From NCBI GenBank assembly GCA_039881145.1, contig JAYKKI010000061.1, forward strand, positions 8,782,501 to 8,846,500: DNA of 64,000 nt, given 5' to 3'. This document shows positions 53,221 to 64,000 of this stretch, in pieces (the first letter of the stretch is position 1; each line of letters begins with the position of its first letter). Below the pieces are notes generated by a model that did not search any database, was not told the origin of the DNA, and worked only from the letters and a program-made list of their open reading frames with translations. The position numbers were made by a program, and so were the translations under genes. This DNA is from Druceiella hillmani (lineage: Eukaryota > Arthropoda > Insecta > Lepidoptera > Hepialidae).

Positions 53221-55803
53221 AAACTTGCTTGTAAAATTTTATGGAGAAACGTTTTGCAGCTAAGATTTGATTAAGTAATAATTAAGTTTTCGGATTTACA
53301 ATATTAGAACAGAAATAACAACACAAGACGGGTCAGTCTCTTTTCTTTTCTCTTTAAAATGGTAGTAGGTACGTAGCCCAACTTGACGACAACGCGGCAC
53401 AAAACCGTGCTCATTAGGAGAGAAGAACAAGGAAGGCTGACTCCAAGTAAATGAGATAAACGGTCCAGCATATTAGTAGTAGTAGGTATTTAGTTACTCC
53501 CTTTTATACGAGGTTTATTTCTCATGCCATTTCACATAATCTTTCAACATATTCGCTTCAGTAATTATGCCCAGGCATTCGTTTTCACTGTTATATTTCT
53601 ATATAAATAGTACCAAGTCTAGAATTTGTTCTATTAAAGAATAGTACCTGTATTACCCATCCATTACGCGGGCATGTCCGTTTTTTTTCAGGAAGTATTC
53701 GACGTACATTTATATTCAACATTAATAAATGTTTTATCTATCGCTGATTCAACATAAATCAGATTGAGACCCGAGGAGAGCTGAAAAGTTAATTCGAGCA
53801 GAATCATTGTGTATGGTGATTTGTTATCGCATCTGGAATGCGCGGGTCCGGATGCCGGGCTAGAGGGGAGGGGAGGCTGTACATTTGTCTTTCCTGTTAG
53901 TTTGAACCAAGATATAATTCCACGAAGTAAAGAAAGAAGAGTGATTGCCAATAATGATGTCTGTAGATATTGACGTAGTTAAAGAAATTGTTAAACAGTT
54001 ATTATGTAACGATTTTTGTAAAGTTTTAATGATTTATTATAGAGTATCGTCAATGGTGTGGTATGGAAGAAATTCATTTAACAAAATTTACTTCAAAATT
54101 ATATCAAAAATATGAAAAACCGACCGATAAAACTTCAAAAAAAAACATATTGAAAATTAAGACAATTTTAAATAGAAAACTTGAACTCGTTCTGAATTTT
54201 GACATTGACGTTCGAGAAGTGAAGAAGTTGAATTAATTGAAAAATAGATTAAAGTAAGTAATGTATATATTCTGTTGATTTCTCTGCTTTTCGGTTCTAA
54301 TAACATAGTTGACTTTGGCCGATTTCATTCTTAAGCACTGTGTTTCAATCACTGCCGAAACAAGGAATTGTGAGCGGTGTCGTAGCACGGGGCGTAGATG
54401 ATCGTTGACGGATGTAATCCAGCGTAATGAATACATATAGTACCGGACGTAATTTGGATTAGTTATGGTATGCCTAAGCTTCAGTAGATTTAAATTGTCA
54501 GAACTGTATATAAATCTATAAAATGTATTAAATTTTTAATTTGTAGAATGTAATAAAACTAAATGTTTATGCAAGTTTTTAAGTGTGTGTTGTCCATTTA
54601 CAATATTTTGGTTTGCATAATGTTGCGTAAATAAAATGTCTTGAATTGCTGACTAACTAGAAATGCTAGCTTCTAAAATTAAAATTGAATATACTCAATA
54701 AGAAACGAAAAGCGTGCAAAGACAAAAAGAGTATTAAAATATCAAACTGAAAAAATCAAATAATTAATAATTTTATCTGAGAATTTCGTAATAATTTTAT
54801 GTGAGTCAGTGCGATGACGACTTGCGTTCGTTTTCTAATATTAGGTATATCAATAATCATAATAGTTATAGTCATAATAATAGTTTGGTATAATATAAAT
54901 ATTTGGTCACACATTTAGTCACACAAGACATATTTCCATTGTCGATTAAAACAAATAAGTGCAAAACATAATAGTTAGACTAGGAAAGAAATATCTGTAG
55001 AACCGATAAAAGTTCAAACAGTGTAAATATTGACGTAAACAAACAATATTAGCAAAACTTTTAGCTTTTTACATTCATTTAAAATTATCGTTTGCTCCAT
55101 ATTTCATTGGTCCAAAATCTTCACACCATCAAGTTTGTCTTTAAACTTACTACAAAAATAATCACGGTTTCAGCTATGGTCTATTCGGAAGGTGTATTCT
55201 TTAAAGGCATTCTTATTTTAAGTCACTATGAAAAATTGTACCGTGTGTACGTCCGTCGTAGACGTCTTTTTCTGGAGGTCGCTTAGAATAAGCGTGTTTT
55301 ACATATTTCAAAAAATTGTTTCCATTAATTTGATTGAAGATTATTGAACCTCAAACTTCCTAAGAAGTTTCTTGTCCTTAAATTTCCTCGATAAGTAAAG
55401 AGAAATTACTTTTAGCAACAGATTGCCGCATCCTAGAATCATCACAAGTGACAATTTTAGCAATAGTTTCTTTTTGATTCGACTTATGTCCAAAATGCAC
55501 CTAATAATATTCAATTAGCCGTTCCTTACTGCACAGTATTACAACTTGAGGGACTCCAACGAGCGCTGATTTTTGTCTTTACCAAATAATGACTTAACAC
55601 TTAATATAAACGTTATATTCGTACAAGACAGAACAAACAATATGGTCCCAATTAAATCGTTGTTAGAGACAGAAAGTCCACGATAGAATGTATATGAAAG
55701 GATAGTAGTATTGAGATTGAGCCAAATATTAAATTTTTTAAGGCCGCTTTTAGTGTTAATGGCATAACTATGTAAATATAATTAATAACGTTATTATTCC
55801 AAA
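53221..55803. other. Intergenic or intronic, no supported gene
   Basis: A GC-rich patch at 53825-53875 (gcgcgggtccggatgccggg) lies inside an 87-codon minus frame without domain or splice support. Sequence at 53665-53705 (ggcatgtccgttttttttca, ggaagtattcgac) may be an antisense remnant of the gttccg-type repeat. tttggtcacac at 54902 resembles Motif 1 but stands alone. Confidence 0.35.
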
Positions 55804-56178
55804 ATGCTGATAAATGTTAATAATCTCGTTGACGTATCCTTTATACGTGCTCATGTCTTTGGACATTTCCTATTGTATAACTTGTCGATATCTCAGGATA
55901 GCTACTTTTATTTTGATCAAATTTTCTTCCGTAACGACCGAAATTGGGCGTTCACATACGATACGGTTCGTCTTCTAAACTTTCATTCTTTAAGGCCTTG
56001 GATAAATTGTTTCGATCAAAATTTTACAAAGCATCCTGAAGAACAGGAATCACCATATACGTTCATCATCCATTGCCTAACGTGCAGTAAACTATGTGCA
56101 ATTTTATTACTGCACCTTACTCTATTTTTAAATTACTCATTCCGGCATGTTTTTGATGATGTGCCGATATGTAATTAA
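55804..56178 (+). CDS. Hypothetical open frame, 124 codons, low support
   Basis: ATG-initiated (aaaATGC) and rich in Phe/Leu/Asn/Tyr: starts MLINVNNLVDVSFIRAHVFG, contains DRNWAFTYDTVRLLNFHSLR and HPEEQESPYTF, and ends FDDVPICN. No family is recognised and no splice or polyadenylation signals frame it. It is long for chance but its composition follows the DNA. Confidence 0.2.
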   Translation: MLINVNNLVDVSFIRAHVFGHFLLYNLSISQDSYFYFDQIFFRNDRNWAFTYDTVRLLNFHSLRPWINCFDQNFTKHPEEQESPYTFIIHCLTCSKLCAILLLHLTLFLNYSFRHVFDDVPICN

Positions 56179-58105
56179 TCTAAACATTCTTACCTTCACG
56201 ATCTAAAGATACCAGGAAATATAATAAATATGAATAGTCATAATGAAATATAAGCAAAAAATTATTCGCTTTAAATATTTATGTTCCCACGATATTATAA
56301 ACGCAAAAATTATATGCCTGCGTAATTTTTCAGCCCCCCTCTTAAGTCTTAAAAATATATTTGGGCTACACCTCAACAATAATACTATAAGTAGAAAAAT
56401 TATTGGTGTTTTGAAACTGTTTCTGGATGGAAGACCAAGAAATTAATTCTGTGATGCAAAATTATATTAAATTTACAAAAAAGACTGTCTTTTTAAAATA
56501 AAAAAAAAATTTATAACACATTTGATATAAGTGCGAAACATGGACAGAAAATTCGATGGTGACGCTGTACACGTTAATTATACTCTTGTCTACTTTTATT
56601 AAAAGGTATTTTATGAAATGCAAAATATATCAATACCAAGCATACGAATTTAATTTCTTATATTCTAGTAAAAGCAGGTACCTAACACGTGAGGATGCGA
56701 ACTAAGCATAGGCGCATTATTTTAATCGGTTTAATTTATATAATATCGTATCGATACATTAAGGACAAAGCTAATAAGACGGCACTATGTGTACGCTTCT
56801 TCGTTTGACGCCCGAAGGAATTTGCCTGCAGATAAAATTCATGTCGACAAGTTCATGCAAGTTTCATAAGGGGTATTCAATACAAAGATGGTTTAGCCAA
56901 AAAGGTAGTTATTTTCTTCTCTAAAATTGGAGCAAATTATTGTAGATGTTTACCTAAATATAAACATATTTCGGATAGGTATGAGTCAGTGTGCAGCTTT
57001 ATAAATATTTTTTGCGATGATGACAATTAATGACTCGATGGAAACTATTCTGGCAATGACGTCATCTTAAGTAAATATGTTACCCTCTTATAAAATGAAC
57101 AAAAAAATGTGTTCAAGTAACATGACCGCTACCTTAAAACATTTTGCATGAATTATAAAGAAAGAGATAGAAGCTCAAAGAAAACACATATATAAAAGAG
57201 ATAGTTTATTTTTTTAGATTATTTTCAGGGCCTAGTATGTCCATTCTATTTAATATAACGTATTTAATGATAAGTCTGTGATCTAAACTGTTTGGTCTAG
57301 GACAATTGCGCACATAAAATCCTTTTGAGAATCATCAAAATTGGATGGGGCGGCTTATGATAATGGAGATGGAAAATAAAGAAATTAAAACCGAATAACA
57401 TTCTAAAATAGATCAATATATTTGATAGATCAATTTATTCTTAAAGCCCATGCAACAAAGTTGTTTTCGCACTGCCCCCCAATTTTTTGAAGTTTTTTCT
57501 ATATCGTTAATAAATAAGCAATCTAGAATGCTACTGAGATTTTTACAATCGTTTTCGCAGTAAATTTTAAAATAGTAATTGTAAATATTGTAAGTAAAAA
57601 CTTGTCAGTTACGAGTGGAATTCGCACTATGAGAGTTCCGTATACATTTAGACACATACTTACATTTGTGTACATAGTGTTAGTTTTAAACTATATACAA
57701 ATATTGATTTATCACAAGGAAAATATTTTGTCTACTGTATCTTTCTCGGACGTAAAAAACGGCGCAGATTTAAAAAATTATAAGATCTAAGAAAATTGGT
57801 ATAGTTTTCTTGTAGTTATCAAGACAAATTTTACCAAACCTGCTCTTTCATGATTTTGGTTCAGTAGTGTCGGAAAAAAGGAATGTTTTATTTTCGTATA
57901 CTTTTGGAATACATTTTTAAATGGGAAATTTAAATTATGAACAATATTTTTGAAGTATTTTGTTTACCTCCTTTTATTAAAAATCTTATATATTTATATA
58001 TATATATATATTTTTTTTTTCTTTTTTTTATTAAAAATCTTATAATTAATCTTATATGAATATTTTATAAAAACAATAAAATATTTAGGTTTGTAAGATA
58101 TATTA
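56179..58105. other. Intergenic or intronic, no supported gene
   Basis: An 18-base direct repeat, tttattaaaaatcttata, lies at 57973-57990 and 58027-58044, bracketing a (TA)n/T tract. Frames at 56243-56446 and 57602-57790 (+) are unsupported. Confidence 0.4.
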
Positions 58106-58235
58106 CCATGCAAAATTTCAAGTTTCTACATCGCTTGGTTACTGAGAAAATCGACTATGGAGGACTGGCAGACAGACACGTAGGAGCTTATAAGTATTCT
58201 ATGTTTCATTTTGGGGTACGCAACACTAATTATAC
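58106..58235 (+). repeat. gacagacggac/gttccg-type repeat, comparatively well preserved
   Basis: atgcaaaatttcaagtttct, ggttactgagaaaatcgac, ggcagacagacacg, gagcttataagtattctatg and ttttggggtacgcaac follow the full family order including the ggggtacggaac-like end. Confidence 0.75.
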
Positions 58236-58679
58236 AAAATTAATGATTTCTCTCTGAAGCAACATAATTAGTGACAAACAAATCAATAATTTCAGTTCTG
58301 CATTCGCCCGTTAACTAAATAGTCACGTTTAATATTTTTGCTAAAAAATATATTAACCCTTAAACATTATACCTACTTTGATAGTACCAGTAATACACAG
58401 TAAGGTGGTATTTTTTTATTTATTCTATCGCTTTATTTTTGATAGTACCTTAAATAACCAAACACGGTGAGCGACAAAACCATTAAGTCTTCTTTCCAAA
58501 ATGTTTTTATTTTTAACGGATATTTTATGAACACTGAAAGGAAATAAAGAAATTATATATGTCACTAGCATATATAACTTTTGTTGATAAAATTCTTAAA
58601 CAGTAACAATAACGAGTTTTAAAATAGGCAATGTTATGAGAATCGACAAAATTGACATATATTTAATCTTTTAAATTTT

Positions 58680-58760
58680 CTTCTCTTCTTGGCATTGCAG
58701 CCTAGAGTAGGCTAAGGCCGTCCCAACGAGCTTTCTCCATCGCAGTCTATCAGATGCTTT
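58680..58760 (-). mobile_element. LINE reverse-transcriptase C-terminal remnant
   Basis: The minus strand encodes KASDRLRWRKLVGTALAYSR and a few more residues ending QCQEEK. The (A/T)xDRxxWRxLV pattern is the tail found at the C-terminal end of many insect non-LTR retrotransposon ORF2 proteins (from memory), just before the stop. Upstream codons are broken by stops, so only about 27 codons survive. The clade (RTE-like or another) cannot be decided from so little. Confidence 0.55.
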
Positions 58761-58847
58761 ATGTTTTCAGTGACCGTGAGTTCTAGGTGACCTTTAATAT
58801 TTTCAGCACTATTACCACAATACTTTTGATCTTATAAATAAACATAA

Positions 58848-58863
58848 ACTATATGTATATATA

Positions 58864-58912
<49 letters not shown>
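58848..58912. repeat. TA/TG microsatellite
   Basis: tatgtatatatatgtgtgtg followed by (TA)n; it starts about 90 bp downstream of the LINE tail in plus coordinates. Confidence 0.95.
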
Positions 58913-58916
<4 letters not shown>

Positions 58917-60137
58917 TCAAAATAATTAAGCTAAACACTGCTAAGCATATTAGCCGTACCAGACATTTTTTGACTAAATGGTACCATTAAATTTCTTAAG
59001 CAATTCTGCGTATATTAAATATATTTTTTAATTTCATAAATCACCATGGTAACGTATCAACAGCAAATGCGATTATTTCGCTTAGTATCTCTCACATGCA
59101 ACCGTTTTGGCTTATCTATTTAAAGATACGGCTTTGGTTTCTTAATAACCTGATCAACTTTAACCTGTTCATTTTGTTTTTTTATCAGTAAGTGTTAATA
59201 ATAAGTGTAAGATTTGTTTTTAATTTTATAAGTTATTTATTTATTTAAAATGATTTCTCACGGCAGAATGTTTGTGAATTTATGTAAATTTAATAAACAA
59301 AGGTAACAGTGACTCTGGTAAAAATAATACTAATAACATGCGATAATGACGAAAGCAAAATTAGTAAACAAGAACTGATTTTTAATAGTTTATGATGATA
59401 TTGTTTTTGTTTAGCTAAATAAAAAAAACGTTGGAAGTAAAAAAAGACTGTGTATGTTATTACAAGTAACCATAAAACTGAACAAAGCTTGAATGAAGTA
59501 ATAACATCTAATAAATAAAATAATATCTAATAAATCAACAAACATATAAAGTTATCAGATGACCAAACCACGGAAACGGGTAATCCAAGAAAAGGAAAGG
59601 AGAGACACATGAAACAAGTAAGAAGTACCTAATATTTATCACAAAAATTGGAAGCTCAATTGGTTAAAAAAATTTATAAATGACCGATGAATTCAGAGCC
59701 TTCATTGGGACCTCGCACCTACGTAATAAAAAACATATTTTCTGGAGTGCATTACAAACATTGAGATGAGGAGAAGAATATTTGTAACCGAAGACATCAA
59801 ACCTCGTAGATCAAACACAAAGGACTTGCAATACGAGTATGTAGACCTTTTTTAGGTTTCCAAAGTTCATACGATACAATATAGCAAACAGTAATTATAT
59901 TTCTCCAGCGGTTGATAGGATGACGGCCGTGTTTCTTCTATTAAAAGAGGCCACTCTATAATTCAAGAGGATATTAAAAGTTTTAAACCGGAAGTATCTC
60001 ACAAAAAAACGAGTATACACCCAATCATAAATACGTACCGAACAATTTATCAGTACAAACAATATACGATAACTTCAATGAAAAAAAAAAAGATTTTAAC
60101 GGTTTTTATGATTTATATCGTTAAATAATAAAAAAAT
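58913..60137. other. Intergenic or intronic, nothing recognised
   Basis: aatatctaataaat is duplicated near 59505. No exon or motif supported. Confidence 0.4.
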
Positions 60138-60431
60138 ATGTTTTTTGTTAAACTTGGCCACGAGGAACAAGATAGTAGCGAGCAGTGCATCCTACACGGA
60201 CACAAAAAAGATAACCTAGTTCCTGACTGGGTCGAATGCAAAGAATTCCAACGGCAAACCACGCATGATGCTGCTGCAAGGAAAGCTTATCAAGCTCACG
60301 CAATAAAAGAATGGACCGAAGATGATATCGACCCAGATATTACCGTTATGCAGCTTATTAGGTCGGTATCGGTAGCATTTACACACAGTTTGTACTATCA
60401 ATTTACAACGCAAATTTTGCGCCAGAGGTAA
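60138..60431 (+). CDS. Possible coding exon or retropseudogene, unknown protein
   Basis: ATG-initiated frame of 97 codons. After a short lead-in, the part at 60150-60360 is GC-richer than its surroundings and reads as a soluble, acidic, helical protein: KDNLVPDWVECKEFQRQ, then DAAARKAYQAHAIKEW, then EDDIDPDITVMQLIRS. The last ~20 codons look like random sequence, so a donor near 60360 (ttag|gtcggt or tcg|gtatcg, both weak) could end a real exon. An A-rich leader precedes it. The complementary strand also has a 120-codon frame, a shadow by composition. No family is recognised. Confidence 0.35.
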   Translation: MFFVKLGHEEQDSSEQCILHGHKKDNLVPDWVECKEFQRQTTHDAAARKAYQAHAIKEWTEDDIDPDITVMQLIRSVSVAFTHSLYYQFTTQILRQR

Positions 60432-61029
60432 AAACCGAATAAACCGTAAAAGTGCGAGTCTTTTCGTAGCATCACGCAGTGAGGGAAAGAAAGAAGGAAG
60501 ACATTTGCAATACCATATATCATTTTTGACTGCCATAGGAAGAGATAGTAAAAGAATAATTTTATGGATGGATAACATTATAATTATAAATCCAGTAGCA
60601 TATTTTATTTTCTACCACAGTTAAACGAGGAACACATTTCCCATAAACGTGACCCATTAGATCTCCATACCCTTCATGCCATCCCATCTTGGTCGGTTAC
60701 GGAGCTTTAGTTTTATCATCGCACCGCATCTCTAGATGCAGGTATATATAAACATGAAAATACATGTTATATAGATAATATCGTAATTAGTTCTTCTAGT
60801 TAAACTAAATCGTCCATTGCCAGTTTCTTTTAAAATGTACTAGATGCTCCGTTAGAGCTTAACGAGGTGTTATGAAAGTGCTTCTAACAAAAGCTAATTA
60901 AAAAGAAAAATGACCAAATGTGAAAAAGTCGTATATGTGATGTTATTAAATTGTTATTTACAAAATAAGACGACTGCCATCAATATTTTTTTTCGTATCT
61001 CATCATGCACTCGAGTGTCACTGTTTCAA
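60432..61029. other. Intergenic or intronic, nothing recognised
   Basis: A mildly GC-richer segment at 60650-60740 has no motif or exon signal. Confidence 0.4.
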
Positions 61030-61180
61030 CCTTAAAGCAGAAGTTAGTTGACCTGCAGAGCGCGTACACCGGACGCCGCGTGGCCTCATCATAGTGGTTC
61101 AAAACTTAGCAGTTGCGACGCGCGAAGTCCTTGTTGAATTTTTAACATTGAGCGGTCGAGTGTTTTTCGTGGATAAAAAT
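61030..61180 (+). promoter_or_regulatory. CpG-rich patch with initiator-like site
   Basis: gcagagcgcgtacaccggac, gccgcgtggcctc and gttgcgacgcgcgaag stand out against AT-rich flanks. cttagcagttgcgacgcg includes an initiator-like CAGTT at 61113-61117. No ATG frame or donor of quality follows in the patch. A promoter or a non-coding first exon is possible. Confidence 0.3.
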
Positions 61181-61273
61181 CGATTACACTAGTTATTATT
61201 CATGACGAAATGAAATGTAATTATAATAGAATAGTTGAGTACTTCTAAATTCGCTGTTTTTAAGAAAATGCTC

Positions 61274-61348
61274 TTGAAATATAGATTAATTAAAAACAAG
61301 CATTGAAAAAATTATAAAAGTTTAAAAAATAAGCGATTTTCTAAATTT
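61274..61348 (+). repeat. Dispersed repeat family R3, diverged fragment
   Basis: tgaaatatagattaattaaaa, acaagcattgaaaaa, aaaataagcgattttctaaattt match the middle of 27674-27925 with substitutions and small deletions. Confidence 0.55.
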
Positions 61349-62509
61349 AATGATAAGTCGGTAGAACATCCAACTATACACCATATAAAAAAATATATAT
61401 CAATATGAGTAACGTAGTAATAGTCAACCTGACGTTTATTCCTATTTGTCTATGTATAGATTATAAATTATAAAATAATTTGCAATAAAATCAATTCAAA
61501 AGTTTATTAGACAATTAAGTCGCAAGAAGGTTGTCCGGTAATGTCCGGCAGAAGGTTAACGGCCGGGCACGAATGTTTGTAACAGAACGGCCCAAGTGTG
61601 ATCGAAAATAAAGTCGAGGTCGTGCTCTCAAAAAAAATAAGCCAGGTATGCAAAACAATTCACACAGGACGAGACTAAGACAAAGCAACCTAACTTGTGG
61701 TATATCTAGACCCACTACGTTTGATTTATTAAATAACGGAATACAGTGTCCGTTATTTCATACTTTTTCTGTGTATTTAAAATTATTTGTTGAGTCCATT
61801 ATATCAGTAAATATGAATGTATGTACATGTAGATCAGGGTTGCCAATTTCTATATTCACGGACCGCACAGAATATCAGATAATAGGGAAAAGATTGAGGC
61901 GGGGGTGGGGGTTATCCTATCTTTTAATAATAGCTAAAGTATAACTTTTTAAAAACATTTAATTAATCAATCTCTCATTTATCGTTCTTAAGATATAATA
62001 ATATTTTAAATCTACGCATAAGTTTCATTTTACAGAAATAGTGATATAATGGCAATAAATCAAAATACTACTTCATAAGTGTAAAAATGTGTACCGAAAG
62101 AAAATATTTAAAAAATGTCACAATTTAAAATAAATTGAACACTCTGTCGTCGTATATGGGTGGGGGAAACTAGGCGGTTTGTTAACCCGATATAATAAAT
62201 ATAGCACTTTAACTTACTAGGGTTACCTATGATTTTTCTTGATTCCTCAAATTTATGATTGAAAAATTAGACGGGAAACACATTGTATAACATTTTATAG
62301 TTAAACATTTCGTAAAAGGGTTAAATAATGAATTAAATAGGTAAATGTAACCTCAGTTTCATTATAAATGATCAGATGATACATAACTCGATGGAATGCA
62401 TGAAAAAAAATTCGCACCCCATTTCACAAGTATTCAGTTTTTTTTAATATCTTGTTACATAGTAATTAAAATCTCCATCTAAAGTGCCTATTTGCAAAAC
62501 TTATAAACA
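61349..62509. other. Intergenic or intronic; GC-richer part 61515-61640
   Basis: gttgtccggtaatgtccggc and aacggccgggcacgaatg are GC-rich and open in three minus frames, so none is called. tcagggttgccaatttctat at 61836 resembles the start of a lepidopteran repeat; a G-rich ggcgggggtggggg follows at 61896. Confidence 0.35.
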
Positions 62510-62575
62510 TAGCTCTAAAACTTTTGAAACTGCGAGGCTATGACAAGCGGACGAACAGACCGAAGTGACGAAATT
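62510..62575 (+). repeat. Degenerate gacagacggac/gttccg-type repeat
   Basis: ctctaaaacttttgaaactgc, ggctatgacaagcggacgaa and cagaccgaag resemble the core of the family; the tail is missing. Confidence 0.5.
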
Positions 62576-63868
62576 ATTAGAGAGATATAGATTAAACAAA
62601 GTTGCAAAATCATTTAATTGTAAAATTACAGAATTTGTCCCAAAAATTAAAAACAATGAAACAGAAAACAACAGTATTTTGGAGCTAACGTTAAAAATAA
62701 AAAAACTATATATTAATATAAGACATAGACTATTTCAGTACCGTACAAGTGCGTTCACTACGACAATTTTAAAGCGAGAGCGATGGTAGATAATGAAATT
62801 ATGTATCACGGCTCTTTTCAACGGAGTGTCTACTATCTTATTCAAGAATGGGTTTTTCTTTCTATAATTCTGCAACTTGATGAAATTCTAGGAGCATATA
62901 CATTGCCCAATCCGCCTAAATGAATATCTTGCAAGGAAAATGTTAATAGATAGATATCCCGATACACTTTTATAGCTTCGTATAGCATATTTATATTCGT
63001 CGTTGAGTTGTTTTGTTACATAAATAAAACATTCGAAAATGTTTCGGAATCGGCAACATATAATAAAATTTTAATCCACGCACACTAATTATGTACGATT
63101 AGCGCATTCGACTGTACAAACTTGTCTAAGCTTGCTACCGAGCGAGCTAACGAACTGCGGAAATTGCTGTTTTACTATTCAAATAGAAATGAGTCTATTT
63201 TTATTACAAGTTCACTTATGTAATAATTTTTATATATTAATAAATACTCTAACATAAATGTTTGTATGCATGTACGGGGAATATTTTTGTTCGAGGTTGA
63301 TTTATGATCAGATTGGAATAGATTGGCATTGCCTATGAGAAATTTATTTTTTTCAAAGACCCCATAAAGCGCGAATCTAGCAATGTACGGGTAGAGAGAA
63401 AAGTCGAAAGTCCGGTTCACACGATAATTACTTTGCTACTGGATTGCTTACGGGGCGTGTTGTGATGGCGACTGTGCGGGTTGTCATGCGTAATGTTTAC
63501 GTGAACGCATAATGGAATTCTGTAATAGATCAAGATCTATTTTTCGTGCTTGTTTCCCTGCTCCATTTAAAGGTTAACCAATGAGAAAGTCGCATTTTGT
63601 CAGGTGGGTTTGTATTTACTATAACTGTCGATAGTCGACCGACTTGATTATAGAAGGCCGTTATATGTTAACAAAAAAGTGTATTTGTAGTGTTATTGTT
63701 TCATACCTGTACTAATTTTTCTAAACTGAACATATTATAATAACACTGTTAACTTTATAGTGAATTTTGTAATTTAAGACATTTTAAAAATTTAATCAAC
63801 AATTGATATTGAATTTTCAATAAAAGGGTATGTAAATAAATTTTGTACCAAATTATTTTATTAACATA
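62576..63868. other. Intergenic or intronic, nothing recognised
   Basis: Frames at 62565-62789 (+) and 63175-63420 (-) lack support. GC-richer short stretch at 63450-63480 without motif. Confidence 0.4.
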
Positions 63869-64000
63869 TACAGGTTGTCCCGTAAGGAGTGAACCAACGA
63901 AATGGTAGATGGGGTTATTACACATACGAAACAATAAATTTTATTATGCTAGTCTTAATAGTTTTAGAGACATGATTTTTAAAACTTTTTTAAAATTTTT
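63869..64000 (+). mobile_element. Probable transposable-element end, cut by the window edge
   Basis: tacaggttgtcccgtaagga, gaaccaacgaaatggtagat and ggggttattacacatacgaa resemble the terminal sequence of an element common in Lepidoptera (cagggtgtcccgtaa type, from memory). The remainder lies outside the window. Confidence 0.4.

Noticed and set aside
1..64000. CRISPR array, operon, prophage or other prokaryotic system
   Set aside because: Tandem repeats here are direct units without unique spacers of constant length, and sequence character is that of an insect nuclear genome.

Overview
This is an AT-rich eukaryotic window that looks like insect nuclear DNA, most likely from a moth or butterfly. 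The order is inferred from repeat types I know from lepidopteran genomes. One is a degenerate repeat with a gacagacggac core and a gttccgttttt tail, seen about a dozen times on both strands. The other is a tandem monomer built around cgaaagtgtgtttgttct and gatcgacgtga. There is no operon structure, no long conserved coding region, no rRNA, no convincing tRNA gene and no CRISPR array. Nearly all open frames above 60 codons are chance frames or translations of TA microsatellites, so the window reads as intergenic and/or long-intron DNA.

The coding evidence is a set of short exon-like segments rather than whole genes. The best is a cluster at 46.0-50.6 kb. It holds a plus-strand terminal exon behind a strong acceptor (46027-46136), a minus-strand two-exon model for an 87-residue secreted protein (46216-46775), and a minus-strand first exon with a strong donor (50384-50547). 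Weaker segments lie at 12004-12135 (-), 19091-19276 (+), 45481-45716 (-) and 60138-60431 (+). A decayed zeste/Myb-SANT-like domain lies at 4286-4561 (-).

Mobile-element content is old, with one well-defined insertion. A tRNA-derived SINE (38094-38293) is flanked by a perfect 12-bp target-site duplication and sits inside a six-unit tandem array (37655-38725). That array follows a T-rich array (36990-37645). Other remnants are a Tc1-like transposase fragment near 12.4-12.7 kb, a LINE 3' coding tail at 58.7 kb, an element candidate with inverted ends around 1.3-2.0 kb, a probable element end cut by the window edge at 63.87 kb, and three anonymous dispersed repeat families (6.9/9.2 kb; 13.8/16.1 kb; 22.0/27.7/61.3 kb).

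The most striking structural signal is a series of short-spacer inverted duplications that do not resemble each other. They range from a 343-bp foldback with about 98% arm identity (714-1056) to near-perfect hairpins at 75, 7843, 14261, 17631, 22627, 22882, 28430, 36863, 43136, 44615, 44938 and 50114. Tandem arrays (7.2, 19.0, 25.7, 29.8, 31.9, 37, 42.2, 51.4 and 53.2 kb) and several CpG-rich patches that may be promoters or first exons make up the rest. All functional statements come from reading by eye; no search or statistic was run.
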